Position numbers and translations under genes: made by a program
Source of the DNA: Ulvibacter litoralis
Lineage (GTDB): Bacteria > Bacteroidota > Bacteroidia > Flavobacteriales > Flavobacteriaceae
Length of the DNA: 64,000 nucleotides
Direction of reading: 5' to 3'
NCBI RefSeq assembly: GCF_900102055.1
Contig: NZ_FNBA01000007.1
Location: 20,251 to 84,250 of the forward strand
In this document: one piece after another, positions 1-8,245 of the stretch
Layout: the number at the start of each line of letters is the position of its first letter
Numbering within the stretch: the first letter of the stretch is position 1
The notes under the pieces: generated by a model
Seen by the model: only the letters and a program-made list of their open reading frames with translations
What the model was told of the DNA's origin: nothing
Databases searched by the model: none

Positions 1-1051
1 CGCGATCCATTTTTACGTCTTCAGGAACATCATCCTCTAAGTTATACGCGTGCGTATTTTCCTCGTGAGAATATGTAAAACACCCCAAACGTTCAAAACG
101 CATTTCTTCCACCCAACTTTTAAGCGTTTGGAAATCCTCTTCCGTTTCACCTGGATACCCCACAATTAAAGTGGTACGAATGGTCATATCTGGAACGGCT
201 GCACGAAAGTCTTGCAACAATTTTGTAGTCTTAGCTTTTGTTGTTCCACGACGCATCGATTTTAAGATGGGATCTGCAATGTGTTGTAATGGAATGTCAA
301 TATAATTACAAATCTTCGGCTCATTACGCATAATTTCCAAGACATCCATCGGGAATCCTGTAGGGAATGCATAATGTAGACGAATCCATTCGATACCTTC
401 AACCTTTACCAAATTTTGAAGCAATTCGCCAAGGTTTCTCTTTTTGTAAATATCTAATCCGTAATAGGTAAGGTCTTGCGCAATAAGAATTAATTCTTTC
501 ACGCCATTTGCTGCTAATTTTTCAGCTTCCGTTACCAAATCTTCGATGGGTGTACTTTTATGTTTTCCACGCATAATTGGAATGGCACAGAACGAACACG
601 GACGGTCACAACCTTCAGCAATTTTAAGATAGGCGTAATTTTTAGGAGTTGTTGTTAAACGTTCTCCTATTAATTCGTGTTTGTAATCGGCTCCTAGTGC
701 TTTCAACAAGCCTGGCAATTCGGTCGTACCAAAATACTGATCGACACTTGGAATTTCTTTTTGAAGATCTGGCTTGTATCTTTCAGAAAGACAACCCGTA
801 ACAAATACTTTATCTACAATACCTTCTTCTTTTTTCTGAACGTACTCTAAAATAGTGTTTACACTTTCCTCCTTTGCATTGGCAATAAAACCGCAAGTAT
901 TAATCACCACGATATTACCTTCCTCTTCGTGAACCACTTCCTTATTGTTGGCGCGTAGCTGCCCCATCAACACTTCACTATCGTATACATTCTTGGAACA
1001 ACCAAGTGTAACTACATTAATCTTATTCTTTTTTAGTGTCTTTGTACGCAT
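1..1051 (-). CDS. rimO: RimO, ribosomal protein S12 methylthiotransferase (3' end cut by window)
   Basis: Radical-SAM enzyme that adds a methylthio group to an aspartate of ribosomal protein S12. About 350 codons are visible, from the ATG complementary to 1049-1051, and the frame is still open at base 1. The N-terminal UPF0004 domain begins with INVVTLGCSKN and carries the cysteines of an auxiliary cluster (NTCGF, GCLSERY). The radical SAM core has the CxxxCxxC signature as CDRPCSFC, followed by the RimO-typical IPIMRGKH. The C-terminal TRAM domain lies outside the window. A good -35/-10-like Bacteroidota promoter lies about 100 bp upstream (1150-1179). In related genomes rimO usually follows ftsY on the same strand; here a plus-strand peptidase gene separates them. 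Family assignment is secure. Confidence 0.95.
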   Translation of the reverse strand, partial: MRTKTLKKNKINVVTLGCSKNVYDSEVLMGQLRANNKEVVHEEEGNIVVINTCGFIANAKEESVNTILEYVQKKEEGIVDKVFVTGCLSERYKPDLQKEIPSVDQYFGTTELPGLLKALGADYKHELIGERLTTTPKNYAYLKIAEGCDRPCSFCAIPIMRGKHKSTPIEDLVTEAEKLAANGVKELILIAQDLTYYGLDIYKKRNLGELLQNLVKVEGIEWIRLHYAFPTGFPMDVLEIMRNEPKICNYIDIPLQHIADPILKSMRRGTTKAKTTKLLQDFRAAVPDMTIRTTLIVGYPGETEEDFQTLKSWVEEMRFERLGCFTYSHEENTHAYNLEDDVPEDVKMDR

Positions 1052-1149
1052 ATTTTTTTAAGTAGTAAGGAGTAAGTATTTAAGAGACAGAGTAACAACT
1101 CTGAATTCTCGCTCGTTTATCGATTCATTTAGATAAAAAAGAAAGCGTG

Positions 1150-1179
1150 CAAAGATACTGCTTATTACTAAGAATACAA
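1150..1179 (-). promoter_or_regulatory. rimO promoter, TTG-N19-TATCTTTG
   Basis: On the minus strand TTG (complement of 1177-1179) is followed after 19 bases by TATCTTTG (complement of 1150-1157). This matches the Bacteroidota housekeeping sigma consensus TTG / TAnnTTTG. It would start transcription near 1143 and leave a leader of roughly 90 nt before the rimO ATG. The rest of the 1052-1316 gap shows no other clear element. Confidence 0.6.
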
Positions 1180-1316
1180 GGTGTTTCTACAGCTTCATTT
1201 CCGCATGTATTTACATCTAACCAGAAACGTATGAACGCATTGTCTTGGTATTGATTTCTTGTTTTGGCTTTTTAAATAGTTTGGGTTTGTATAACTTTAC
1301 TTTCTTAAAAAAAACA

Positions 1317-3221
1317 ATGATGAAAACACACATTTTATTATTTCTAACCTTTATATGTGCTCCTTTTATGCAAGCTCAAAATGTTATGACTCCCGAACTT
1401 TTATGGCAAGTTAAAAAAGTGAGTCCGCTCGGGATTTCTAACGATGGACAAAGCCTAATTTATAAAGTTTCTACTCCGAACATGGAAACCAATGGTTTTG
1501 ACTCTACTTTTTACAAAATGCCTGTCGGCGGTGGTGAAGCTACATTATTAGAAAGTGCTGAAGGAATGGTTCCAGACAAAAACCTATCTCCAAATTACGG
1601 ATACCAACTTCTACACAAACCTGTCGCTGTTTCTAAGATTACAGGAAAAGACATGTACTCTGATCTTCCTGAATCTGACGCCTATGTTTTTACTTCATTA
1701 GATTATAGACATTGGGATACCTGGAATAACGGATCATACAATCACGTGTTCTACAAAAACATGAAAACAGGTGAAGACACCGACATCATGCCCAACGAAC
1801 CTTTTTATTCGCCTCAAGCTCCTTTTGGTGGTGATGAAGATTATATCTGGTCGCCAGATGGCACTGAAATCTACTATGTAAGTAAAAAAGTTGCGGGTAC
1901 CGAATATGCTGTTAGTACCAATACCGACATTTATAAATACAACTTACAAGACAAAACTACGGTTAACATTACTCCTGACAACAAAGGATACGACACACAA
2001 CCTGCTTTTTCTAAAGACGGAACATTGGCTTGGTTGCAAATGAAAACACCCGGCTACGAAGCTGATAAAAACGACATTATTGTTTTAAATAATGGCGTTC
2101 AAATGAACCTCACTGCACGATGGAATGGAACTGTAAACGGTTTTACATGGGCTAAGAACAGCAAAGACATTTACTTTACCGCACCTGTTGACGGAACGAT
2201 TCAGTTATTTAGTGTGGATTATCCTGGAAGAACTAGAAAAATGCCTGTAGTGCAACAACTTTCAGAAGGACAATTTAATGTAACTGGAATAGTAGCTGAA
2301 CTTGATAAATCGCTTATTGTGACTAGAACCGATATGAATCATGCTACGGAATTATTTTCGTTCGATTTAAAGTCTAAAAAGTTCACACAACTTACACATG
2401 TGAATGATGCTTTTTACAGCAAACTTGACCTTCCGAAGGTGGAGAAAAGATACGTAACTACGAAAGACAATCAGAAAATGTTGGTATGGGTGATACTTCC
2501 TCCAAATTTTGATGCTACAAAAAAATACCCAACATTGTTATATGCACAAGGAGGTCCACAATCTGCCTTGACACAATTTTATTCGTTCCGATGGAATTTT
2601 CAGCTAATGGCTTCACAAGGCTACATTATTGTAGCGCCCAATAGAAGAGGAATGCCTGGACACGGTGTTGAATGGAATGCTGCCATTAGTGGTGATTGGG
2701 GAGGAAAAGCCATGCAAGATTACCTAGACGCCATTGACGACGTTGCTAAAGAATCGTATGTAGACAATGATCGTATTGGTGCAGTTGGTGCTAGTTTTGG
2801 TGGTTATTCAGTATTCTATCTTGCAGGACACCACAATGGTCGTTTTAAAAGTTTTATTGCACACGACGGTATTTTCGATATGCGTAGTATGTACGGAACT
2901 ACCGAAGAAGTATTTTTTGTAAACCATGATATGGGCGGTGCGTATTGGGACAAAAACAATGCAACGGCTCAAAAAGCGTACAATGAATTTAATCCAATTA
3001 ACTATGTAGATAAATGGGACACTCCTATTTTAATTGTACAAGGTGGAAAAGATTATCGCGTACCTATTGAACAAGGTTTGGAAGCATTTCAAGCGGCACA
3101 ATTACGCGGAATTAAAAGCAAACTATTGTATTTCCCAGAAGAAAACCATTGGGTCCTTAAACCACAAAATGCATTGGTTTGGCAACGTCAGTTTTACGAT
3201 TGGTTGAAAGAGACGCTATAA
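1317..3221 (+). CDS. Secreted S9-family prolyl oligopeptidase-like peptidase
   Basis: Serine peptidase of the prolyl oligopeptidase/dipeptidyl peptidase clan, about 634 aa. The open frame extends upstream to a TTG at 1245, but the chosen start is ATG 1317 (or the next codon, 1320), because a hydrophobic signal peptide begins there and ends at MQAQN. A TAACTTTA element sits just before it. The N-terminal half is a TolB/WD40-like beta-propeller (for example YIWSPDGTEIYY). The C-terminal half is an alpha/beta hydrolase with nucleophile motif GASFGGYS, acidic residue in GGKDYRVP and histidine in EENHWVL, so the triad looks intact. It likely trims oligopeptides in the periplasm. It sits convergent to ftsY, with a shared strong terminator. 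The exact specificity (DPP IV-type or acylaminoacyl-type) cannot be read from sequence. Confidence 0.88.
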   Translation: MMKTHILLFLTFICAPFMQAQNVMTPELLWQVKKVSPLGISNDGQSLIYKVSTPNMETNGFDSTFYKMPVGGGEATLLESAEGMVPDKNLSPNYGYQLLHKPVAVSKITGKDMYSDLPESDAYVFTSLDYRHWDTWNNGSYNHVFYKNMKTGEDTDIMPNEPFYSPQAPFGGDEDYIWSPDGTEIYYVSKKVAGTEYAVSTNTDIYKYNLQDKTTVNITPDNKGYDTQPAFSKDGTLAWLQMKTPGYEADKNDIIVLNNGVQMNLTARWNGTVNGFTWAKNSKDIYFTAPVDGTIQLFSVDYPGRTRKMPVVQQLSEGQFNVTGIVAELDKSLIVTRTDMNHATELFSFDLKSKKFTQLTHVNDAFYSKLDLPKVEKRYVTTKDNQKMLVWVILPPNFDATKKYPTLLYAQGGPQSALTQFYSFRWNFQLMASQGYIIVAPNRRGMPGHGVEWNAAISGDWGGKAMQDYLDAIDDVAKESYVDNDRIGAVGASFGGYSVFYLAGHHNGRFKSFIAHDGIFDMRSMYGTTEEVFFVNHDMGGAYWDKNNATAQKAYNEFNPINYVDKWDTPILIVQGGKDYRVPIEQGLEAFQAAQLRGIKSKLLYFPEENHWVLKPQNALVWQRQFYDWLKETL

Positions 3222-3248
3222 GTCAATAGTTATTGCTACAAACAAAAA

Positions 3249-3297
3249 AGCCGCAATAAAATCTAAAACAACTAGATTTTATTGCGGCTTTTTTTTA
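3249..3297. terminator. Bidirectional intrinsic terminator between S9 peptidase and ftsY
   Basis: A 17-bp perfect stem (3249-3265 with 3273-3289) with a 7-nt loop is followed by a T-run on the plus strand and preceded by an A-run. It can therefore end both convergent transcripts. Confidence 0.85.
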
Positions 3298-3339
3298 TGA
3301 AACTTAAGCTTCTCAAAAGAGAAGCGTATCATTCTAATA

Positions 3340-4293
3340 TTACTTAAAGAAACTATCTACAAACTCAAACTTGTTGAATACTTGTAAATCTTCTATTCCC
3401 TCTCCTACTCCGATGTATTTCACAGGAATTTGAAACTGATCACTAATTCCAATTACCACTCCACCTTTGGCTGTACCGTCTAGCTTTGTAACGGCTAATG
3501 AAGTTACTTCGGTCGCCGCTGTAAATTGTTTTGCTTGTTCAAATGCATTTTGTCCTGTAGAGCCATCTAATACAAGAAGTACTTCGTGAGGTGCGTTTGG
3601 TATAACTTTTTGCATGACGCGTTTTACTTTCGTAAGCTCATTCATTAAGTTTATCTTATTGTGTAAACGTCCTGCAGTGTCGATAATTACAACATCGGCA
3701 TTTTGTTTCACAGCACTTTCTAAGGTGTCGAAGGCGACACTGGCGGGATCACTCCCCATATTTTGGCGCACAATAGGAACCCCTGTTCGATCTGCCCAAA
3801 TTTGAAGCTGATCGATTGCGGCAGCACGGAAGGTATCTCCTGCCCCTAGAATTACATTTTTACCGGCACTTTTAAATTGATGTGCCAGCTTCCCTATAGT
3901 TGTTGTTTTTCCTACTCCATTTACTCCAACCACCATAATTACATACGGGTCGTCTTGCTTTGGAATTTCAAACTCGGTCGCATTTCCTGAATTAGTTTCA
4001 CTAAGAAGACCTGCTATTTCTTCACGTAAAATTTTATTAAGCTCATCGGTTCCTAAATACTTGTCTTTAGAAACGCGCTCTTCGATACGGGTAATAATTT
4101 TAAGAGTCGTTGTTACCCCAACATCACTAGAAACTAATACTTCTTCAAGGTTGTCAAGAACAGCATCATCAACCTTACTTTTCCCTGCAACGGCTTTCCC
4201 TAGTTTGTCTAGAAAAGAACTTTTAGATTTCTCTAATCCTTTGTCTAAGGTTTCTTTTTTTTCTTTTGAAAATATCTTTTTAAAAAAACTCAT
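3340..4293 (-). CDS. ftsY: FtsY, signal recognition particle receptor
   Basis: SRP-receptor GTPase that docks ribosome-SRP complexes at the inner membrane for co-translational insertion. At 317 aa it is a short form with a lysine-rich N-terminus (residues 1-40) instead of a long acidic A-domain, as is usual in Bacteroidota. The helical N domain is followed by the G domain: G1 GVNGVGKTTT around 123-132, DTFRAAA at 153-159, DTAGR at 205-209 and TKLDG at 269-273, all intact. It is the last gene of the run rpmB-rpmG-DUF4295-ftsY, but a terminator-like hairpin and a structured 100-bp element separate it from DUF4295, so it may also have its own promoter. Confidence 0.97.
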   Translation of the reverse strand: MSFFKKIFSKEKKETLDKGLEKSKSSFLDKLGKAVAGKSKVDDAVLDNLEEVLVSSDVGVTTTLKIITRIEERVSKDKYLGTDELNKILREEIAGLLSETNSGNATEFEIPKQDDPYVIMVVGVNGVGKTTTIGKLAHQFKSAGKNVILGAGDTFRAAAIDQLQIWADRTGVPIVRQNMGSDPASVAFDTLESAVKQNADVVIIDTAGRLHNKINLMNELTKVKRVMQKVIPNAPHEVLLVLDGSTGQNAFEQAKQFTAATEVTSLAVTKLDGTAKGGVVIGISDQFQIPVKYIGVGEGIEDLQVFNKFEFVDSFFK

Positions 4294-4321
4294 GTTCTGG
4301 TTATAGGTTTGTTGTTATCGT

Positions 4322-4419
4322 TTGCGTGAGGGATTGCGTACGCTACCGTGTAGCGACAAAAGCCCGACTCTCCGGAGCGTTAGCGAAGGAGAGGCACGCC
4401 CACAGAAATATTATTTCTG
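4322..4419. repeat. GC-rich, hairpin-dense extragenic element
   Basis: A block that is markedly more GC-rich than its surroundings lies between ftsY and DUF4295. It holds three perfect inverted repeats in a row: CGCTAC/GTAGCG (4341-4346, 4350-4355), CTCTCC/GGAGAG (4368-4373, 4388-4393) and CAGAAATA/TATTTCTG (4403-4410, 4412-4419). It contains no credible ORF. It looks like a dispersed REP/BIME-like extragenic repeat of the kind known in flavobacterial genomes, but only one copy is in this window, so that label is inference. Confidence 0.5.
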
Positions 4420-4446
4420 CAGATTTCCAACAAAGATACAAATAGA

Positions 4447-4476
4447 AAAAGCCACTTTTAAAAAAAAGTGGCTTTA
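4447..4476 (-). terminator. Terminator after the L28-L33-DUF4295 genes
   Basis: GCCACTTT (4451-4458) pairs with AAAGTGGC (4465-4472). On the minus strand the stem is followed by TTTTT. It lies 25 bp past the DUF4295 stop. Confidence 0.7.
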
Positions 4477-4496
4477 CTTATATGGTATTGTGTTGA

Positions 4497-4649
4497 TTAT
4501 TTTTTACTTAACCAATCACTAACTAATTCTGGAGACATAATAGACTCCGTAAATGTGTATGCTCCTGTCTTAGGCGATTTAACCATTTTTATAGCTTTGG
4601 TTAAACGCTTAGATCCTGTTTGTAACGATGCTACCGATTTCTTTGCCAT
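4497..4649 (-). CDS. DUF4295 family small basic protein
   Basis: A 50-aa lysine/serine-rich protein that begins MAKKSVASLQ and ends in SDWLSKK. The sequence matches the Bacteroidota DUF4295 family, which is nearly always encoded between rpmG and ftsY, exactly as here. It is small and basic and sits in a ribosomal-protein operon, so a ribosome-associated role is plausible, but no function is shown. The start is the ATG complementary to 4647-4649, 8 bp after the rpmG stop. The stop is TAA at 4497-4499. Confidence 0.88.
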   Translation of the reverse strand: MAKKSVASLQTGSKRLTKAIKMVKSPKTGAYTFTESIMSPELVSDWLSKK

Positions 4650-4657
4650 GACTCAAA

Positions 4658-4840
4658 TTATTTAATTTCTTTATGAACAGTCATTTTCTTAAGAATAGAG
4701 TTGAATTTCTTCAATTCCATTCTGTCTGGAGTGTTCTTTTTGTTTTTAGTAGTAATGTAACGAGATGTTCCAGGTTTCCCTGAATCTTTGTGCTCTGTAC
4801 ATTCTAATATTACCTGTACTCTGTTTCCTTTTCTAGCCAT
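4658..4840 (-). CDS. rpmG: 50S ribosomal protein L33
   Basis: Large-subunit protein bL33, 60 aa, with the usual [15 protein letters not shown] start and [14 protein letters not shown] core. It lacks the paired CxxC zinc knuckles, so it is the zinc-independent form. It lies 27 bp downstream of rpmB and 8 bp upstream of DUF4295, in a conserved operon order. Confidence 0.97.
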   Translation of the reverse strand: MARKGNRVQVILECTEHKDSGKPGTSRYITTKNKKNTPDRMELKKFNSILKKMTVHKEIK

Positions 4841-4867
4841 TGTAATAGACTTTATGAATTATTGCTG

Positions 4868-5107
4868 TTATTTAGTAAGAAAGCCGTTTGCACGCGCTTC
4901 TTTAATAACGGCAGAAATACCTTTTTTGTTAATTGTTTTTAATACTGAAGTTGACACACGTAGTGTAATCCACTTATCCTCTTCTGGGATGTAAAAACGT
5001 TTTTTAGCAAGATTTACATTAAACTTGCGTTTAGTTTTATTCATGGCATGAGAAACATTATTCCCTACCATTGCTCTTTTGCCCGTAAGCTCACAAACTC
5101 TCGACAT
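4868..5107 (-). CDS. rpmB: 50S ribosomal protein L28
   Basis: Large-subunit protein bL28, 79 aa. Family landmarks include MSRVCELTGKRAMVGNNVSH near the N-terminus, RKFNVNLAKKRFYIP and LRVSTSVLKTINKKGI. It is the first gene of the ribosomal operon and has a clear promoter just upstream (5145-5175). Confidence 0.97.
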   Translation of the reverse strand: MSRVCELTGKRAMVGNNVSHAMNKTKRKFNVNLAKKRFYIPEEDKWITLRVSTSVLKTINKKGISAVIKEARANGFLTK

Positions 5108-5144
5108 TCGTTAAAATATTTTATTGTTATTTTAAAACAGGGTG

Positions 5145-5175
5145 CAAATTTAAGTAATTTAATCGTTTCGCGCAA
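5145..5175 (-). promoter_or_regulatory. rpmB operon promoter, TTG-N20-TAAATTTG
   Basis: Minus-strand TTG (5173-5175) lies 20 bases before TAAATTTG (5145-5152), followed by C. It is a full match to the TAnnTTTG consensus. Predicted transcription start is near 5138, about 30 nt before the rpmB ATG. Confidence 0.65.
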
Positions 5176-5185
5176 CAAAAGGAAT

Positions 5186-6433
5186 CTAGTTTTTTAAAAT
5201 TTCTTTTAAAAGCATCTCTAAAGCCTTGTTAACCGCCTTCGTTATGACTCTTTCGCGAGCTGTCCCAAAGCTAAATTTTTCTGAAATTATTCCTTTTGGA
5301 GTTGCAATTGCGATACAAACTGTCCCCACCTCATCAATTCCATCACCTTTTGTGGGCCCTGCAATTCCGGTTGTAGCTATCGCATAATCGGAATTAAAAA
5401 TTTTAGTAGCCTGTAATGCCATTGCTTCGGAAACAGGAATACTCACCACATTGTGTTTTTTTATAAGTTCGGCATCTACACCTAGTATGGTTGTTTTTAA
5501 CACGGTATGGTACGGAATAACTCCTCCGTTAAAATAGGCTGAAGCTCCCGCATGCTCTGTAAACAAGCTTGCAATAGCACCTCCTGTACAACTTTCGGCC
5601 ACACCAAGGGTTTTCCCCTTTTCTACCAATAAAGTTCCTATACGTTGTTCAATGCTTGTTTCATCTTCATACCCAATTGCAATATCTTCCAATAAGGCGT
5701 GTACAAGATCCATTTGCTTATTTACACTTTGCAGCAATACTTTTTCATTCGTTCCTTTGGAAGACAAACGCAAACGAACTTTTCCAAAAGAAGGCAAATA
5801 GGCAAGTTTAATTTCGGGAGGCAATGCATTTTCCCACGCCTCTATTCGCTTCGCGACCTCACTCTCACCCATTCCATAAGTGAGGAGTGTTTTATGATAA
5901 ATGAACGGACGTTCAAATTTTTTAAGTACCCTCGGAAACACTTCATCGATGAGCAATTGTTTCATTTCGTAAGGCACACCAGGCATTGACACAAAAACAG
6001 TGTTTTCTTTTTCTAGCCAAATACCAGGAGCTGTTCCTTGTTGGTTTGGAAGTACAATTGCTTTTGAAGGTACTAAGGCCTGCAATAAATTTGCAGGCAA
6101 TGGCTCTCTTCCCAAGCGGTCTATAAAAAGGGATTTTACATGCGCTAGCACGTTTGCGTTTTCAACTAAAGTATCGTCAAAAAATTCACACAAAGTATGT
6201 TTAGTGATGTCGTCTTTTGTAGGACCTAATCCGCCCGTTATCAATACCAAATCGGCATTCTCTTGCGCATTTTGAAGCGCTTTTAAGATATGCTCTCTAT
6301 CGTCTTGTACGGACGTAATTTGATACACTTGAACTCCAATTTTATTGAGTTCTTTAGACATGAAAGCCGAATTTGTATCAACAATCTGACCGATCAATAT
6401 TTCATCACCAATCGTGATTATTTCTGCAAGCAT
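5186..6433 (-). CDS. cinA: CinA, competence/damage-inducible protein with NMN amidohydrolase domain
   Basis: Full-length two-domain CinA, 415 aa. The N-terminal molybdopterin-binding-like domain (COG1058) starts LAEIITIGDEILIGQIVDT and has GGLGPTKDD at 67-75; in the family it acts as an ADP-ribose/NAD-metabolite pyrophosphatase. The C-terminal CinA domain (from about residue 265) carries GVAESCTGGAIASLFT and ATTGIAGPTKGD, the hallmarks of nicotinamide mononucleotide deamidase. It is the last gene of a four-gene operon; its ATG directly follows the Hpt stop with no spacer, which suggests translational coupling. The pair of activities points to NAD salvage or repair. Confidence 0.95.
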   Translation of the reverse strand: MLAEIITIGDEILIGQIVDTNSAFMSKELNKIGVQVYQITSVQDDREHILKALQNAQENADLVLITGGLGPTKDDITKHTLCEFFDDTLVENANVLAHVKSLFIDRLGREPLPANLLQALVPSKAIVLPNQQGTAPGIWLEKENTVFVSMPGVPYEMKQLLIDEVFPRVLKKFERPFIYHKTLLTYGMGESEVAKRIEAWENALPPEIKLAYLPSFGKVRLRLSSKGTNEKVLLQSVNKQMDLVHALLEDIAIGYEDETSIEQRIGTLLVEKGKTLGVAESCTGGAIASLFTEHAGASAYFNGGVIPYHTVLKTTILGVDAELIKKHNVVSIPVSEAMALQATKIFNSDYAIATTGIAGPTKGDGIDEVGTVCIAIATPKGIISEKFSFGTARERVITKAVNKALEMLLKEILKN

Positions 6434-6775
6434 CTATAAATTAAAATCTGATTTAAGCTCAGCGAAAACGTGGTGTAATGTTGTGCTAATTGTTTCGATA
6501 TGCTCTGCAATAACAGCTTTACTCTTAGAGGTTCTTGTCCAAGATTCTACTGTAGTAATTTCCTTTTGCAAATCAATTCCAAACATCTCAAGGTTGGGTT
6601 TCATTTTATGCGCAAATTGATACGCTAATTCTTTATTATCGTTCCCAACAGCTTCTTCCATAGCGCTTAAGTCTGGCGGAATCTCCTCTAAAAACGTTTG
6701 GGCTACTACAACCATAAAATCTGCTTCGCCACCAGCAATTTCACGTAGGCTATCTATAGAATAATGTTTACTCAT
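6434..6775 (-). CDS. Hpt (histidine phosphotransfer) domain protein
   Basis: A stand-alone 113-aa Hpt domain, predicted as a four-helix bundle, that relays phosphoryl groups between hybrid histidine kinases and response regulators. The phospho-acceptor motif is AYQFAHKMKPNLEMFGI, with His56 as the likely site. No kinase or response regulator is encoded nearby, so its partners must be elsewhere. It is packed with zero spacing between the FAH-family gene and cinA. Family call is good; pathway unknown. Confidence 0.85.
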   Translation of the reverse strand: MSKHYSIDSLREIAGGEADFMVVVAQTFLEEIPPDLSAMEEAVGNDNKELAYQFAHKMKPNLEMFGIDLQKEITTVESWTRTSKSKAVIAEHIETISTTLHHVFAELKSDFNL

Positions 6776-7387
6776 TTATTTAACTTTTATGGAAAATATT
6801 TCTTTGTCTTCAATATATCCCGTTAAGGTATCATTGGGGTTTACTTTTGCAACTCCTGCTGGAGTGCCTGTAAATATAATATCTCCAATCTTTAAAGTAA
6901 AATATTTTGAAATATATTCGATTAACGAATCAATCTTCCACAGCATTAATGCTGTATTTCCTTTTTGCACGACTTCTCCGTTCTTTTTTAAACTAAAATC
7001 AATACTGTCTACACTAGCAAACGTTTCTTTTGGCAAAAAAGTACCTACAACTGCTGCACCATCAAATCCTTTGGCTTTTTCCCAAGGCAATCCCTTTTCT
7101 TTTAATTCCTTTTGAAGGTCACGCGCCGTAAAATCTATACCAAGTCCGATTTCATCATAATACTTGTGTGCAAACTTACGATCGATGTGTTTTCCTATCT
7201 TTTTAATCTTAACCAAAATTTCTACCTCGTGATGCACATCATTAGAAAAATCAGGAATAAAAAAAGGTTGCTTTTTTAGGACTACCGAGGTATCTGGCTT
7301 CAAAAAAAGGATTGGATGCTCTGGCCTTTCATTCTCTAGCTCCTCGATATGAGCTGTGTAATTACGTCCTACACAAATTATTTTCAT
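6776..7387 (-). CDS. Fumarylacetoacetate hydrolase-family protein
   Basis: 203-aa single-domain FAH-fold enzyme, beginning MKIICVGRNYTAHIEEL. It has the family's metal-site acidic residues (HHEVEILVKI, GLGIDFTARDLQ) and the C-terminal GDIIFTGTPAGV signature. Short members act as acylpyruvate hydrolases or oxaloacetate tautomerases/decarboxylases; the sequence alone does not separate these. Second gene of the exonuclease-FAH-Hpt-cinA operon, 30 bp after the exonuclease stop. Confidence 0.9.
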   Translation of the reverse strand: MKIICVGRNYTAHIEELENERPEHPILFLKPDTSVVLKKQPFFIPDFSNDVHHEVEILVKIKKIGKHIDRKFAHKYYDEIGLGIDFTARDLQKELKEKGLPWEKAKGFDGAAVVGTFLPKETFASVDSIDFSLKKNGEVVQKGNTALMLWKIDSLIEYISKYFTLKIGDIIFTGTPAGVAKVNPNDTLTGYIEDKEIFSIKVK

Positions 7388-7417
7388 AGTTTATAATATT
7401 TAGAAGCAACAAGACTT

Positions 7418-8191
7418 TTAAAATTTTGTATTCAATTTTCGAAGTTTAATAGAAGTAAGCACTTTCTTTGTATATAGCGGAAAATCTGCATTTTGCAACC
7501 ACCCAAAGTATCCTGGTTCTTTTTCCATCACTTCTTCTACTAAAGCACCACGATGCTTTCCGAAGCTAAAAATCTCTTCACCATTTTTATTATATCCGAT
7601 ATACCCCGCAAAGTCTGCGAAGTTTTTATGCGAACTAAATGCCGCCAAATAGTTTACATCGTTTTCTAAGTCGTCGTAATGCTCTAATTGCGCCTTTAAT
7701 ACTTCATAGGTCGCATTGGTATCTGCTTCTGCACTGTGCGCATCTGTTAAGTCTTGATCGCAATAAAATTTATACGCTGCTTCAAGCGTGCGCTTCTCTT
7801 TTTTGTGAAATATGGTTTGCACATCTACAGAAAGAGCTTTTTTCATATCGAAATCAATTTCGGCACGCAGCATTTCTTCTGCCAATAAAGGAATGTCAAA
7901 ACGATTGGAATTAAACCCTCCTAAATCACTGTCTTTAATTAATGCATATACTTTGGGCGCCAACTCTTTAAAAGTAGGCTCATTCGCCACCATTTCGTCT
8001 GTAATACCGTGAATTTCTGTCGTTGCTTTAGGAATACTCATTTCTGGATTTACCCGCCACGTAAAGCTCTCTTTATTTCCGTTTGGAAACACTTTAAGGA
8101 TAGAAATTTCGACAATTCGATCTTTAGCTATATTGATTCCTGTTGTTTCCAGATCGAAGAAACAAATAGGTTTTTTTAGATTTAACTCCAT
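7418..8191 (-). CDS. DnaQ-like DEDDh 3'-5' exonuclease
   Basis: 257 aa. The exonuclease fold has all acidic motifs: Exo I FFDLETTG (D13, E15), Exo II FNSNRFDIPLL, and Exo III HSAEADTNAT with the histidine of the DEDDh subclass. After about residue 190 a small extra domain (YNKNGEEIFSFGKHRG...) resembles the C-terminal domain often attached to these proteins in Bacteroidota. Likely role is 3' trimming in DNA repair or proofreading; it is not the polymerase III epsilon subunit by context. It is the first gene of its operon and is divergent from the thioredoxin-like gene at 8246. Confidence 0.9.
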   Translation of the reverse strand: MELNLKKPICFFDLETTGINIAKDRIVEISILKVFPNGNKESFTWRVNPEMSIPKATTEIHGITDEMVANEPTFKELAPKVYALIKDSDLGGFNSNRFDIPLLAEEMLRAEIDFDMKKALSVDVQTIFHKKEKRTLEAAYKFYCDQDLTDAHSAEADTNATYEVLKAQLEHYDDLENDVNYLAAFSSHKNFADFAGYIGYNKNGEEIFSFGKHRGALVEEVMEKEPGYFGWLQNADFPLYTKKVLTSIKLRKLNTKF

Positions 8192-8203
8192 TTGGATTAA
8201 TTA

Positions 8204-8236
8204 TTGTTATAACAAAGTTACTATTTAATACTTTTG
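8204..8236. promoter_or_regulatory. Overlapping divergent promoters (exonuclease operon and 8246 gene)
   Basis: On the minus strand a perfect -7 box TAACTTTG lies at 8213-8220. On the plus strand a perfect -7 box TACTTTTG lies at 8229-8236, with a TTG at 8204-8206. The two boxes are only 8 bp apart, so the plus-strand -33 region overlaps the minus-strand -7 and start region. Both leaders would be very short (about 4 nt on the plus strand and 15 nt on the minus strand). Confidence 0.55.
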
Positions 8237-8245
8237 TAAAAAGTT

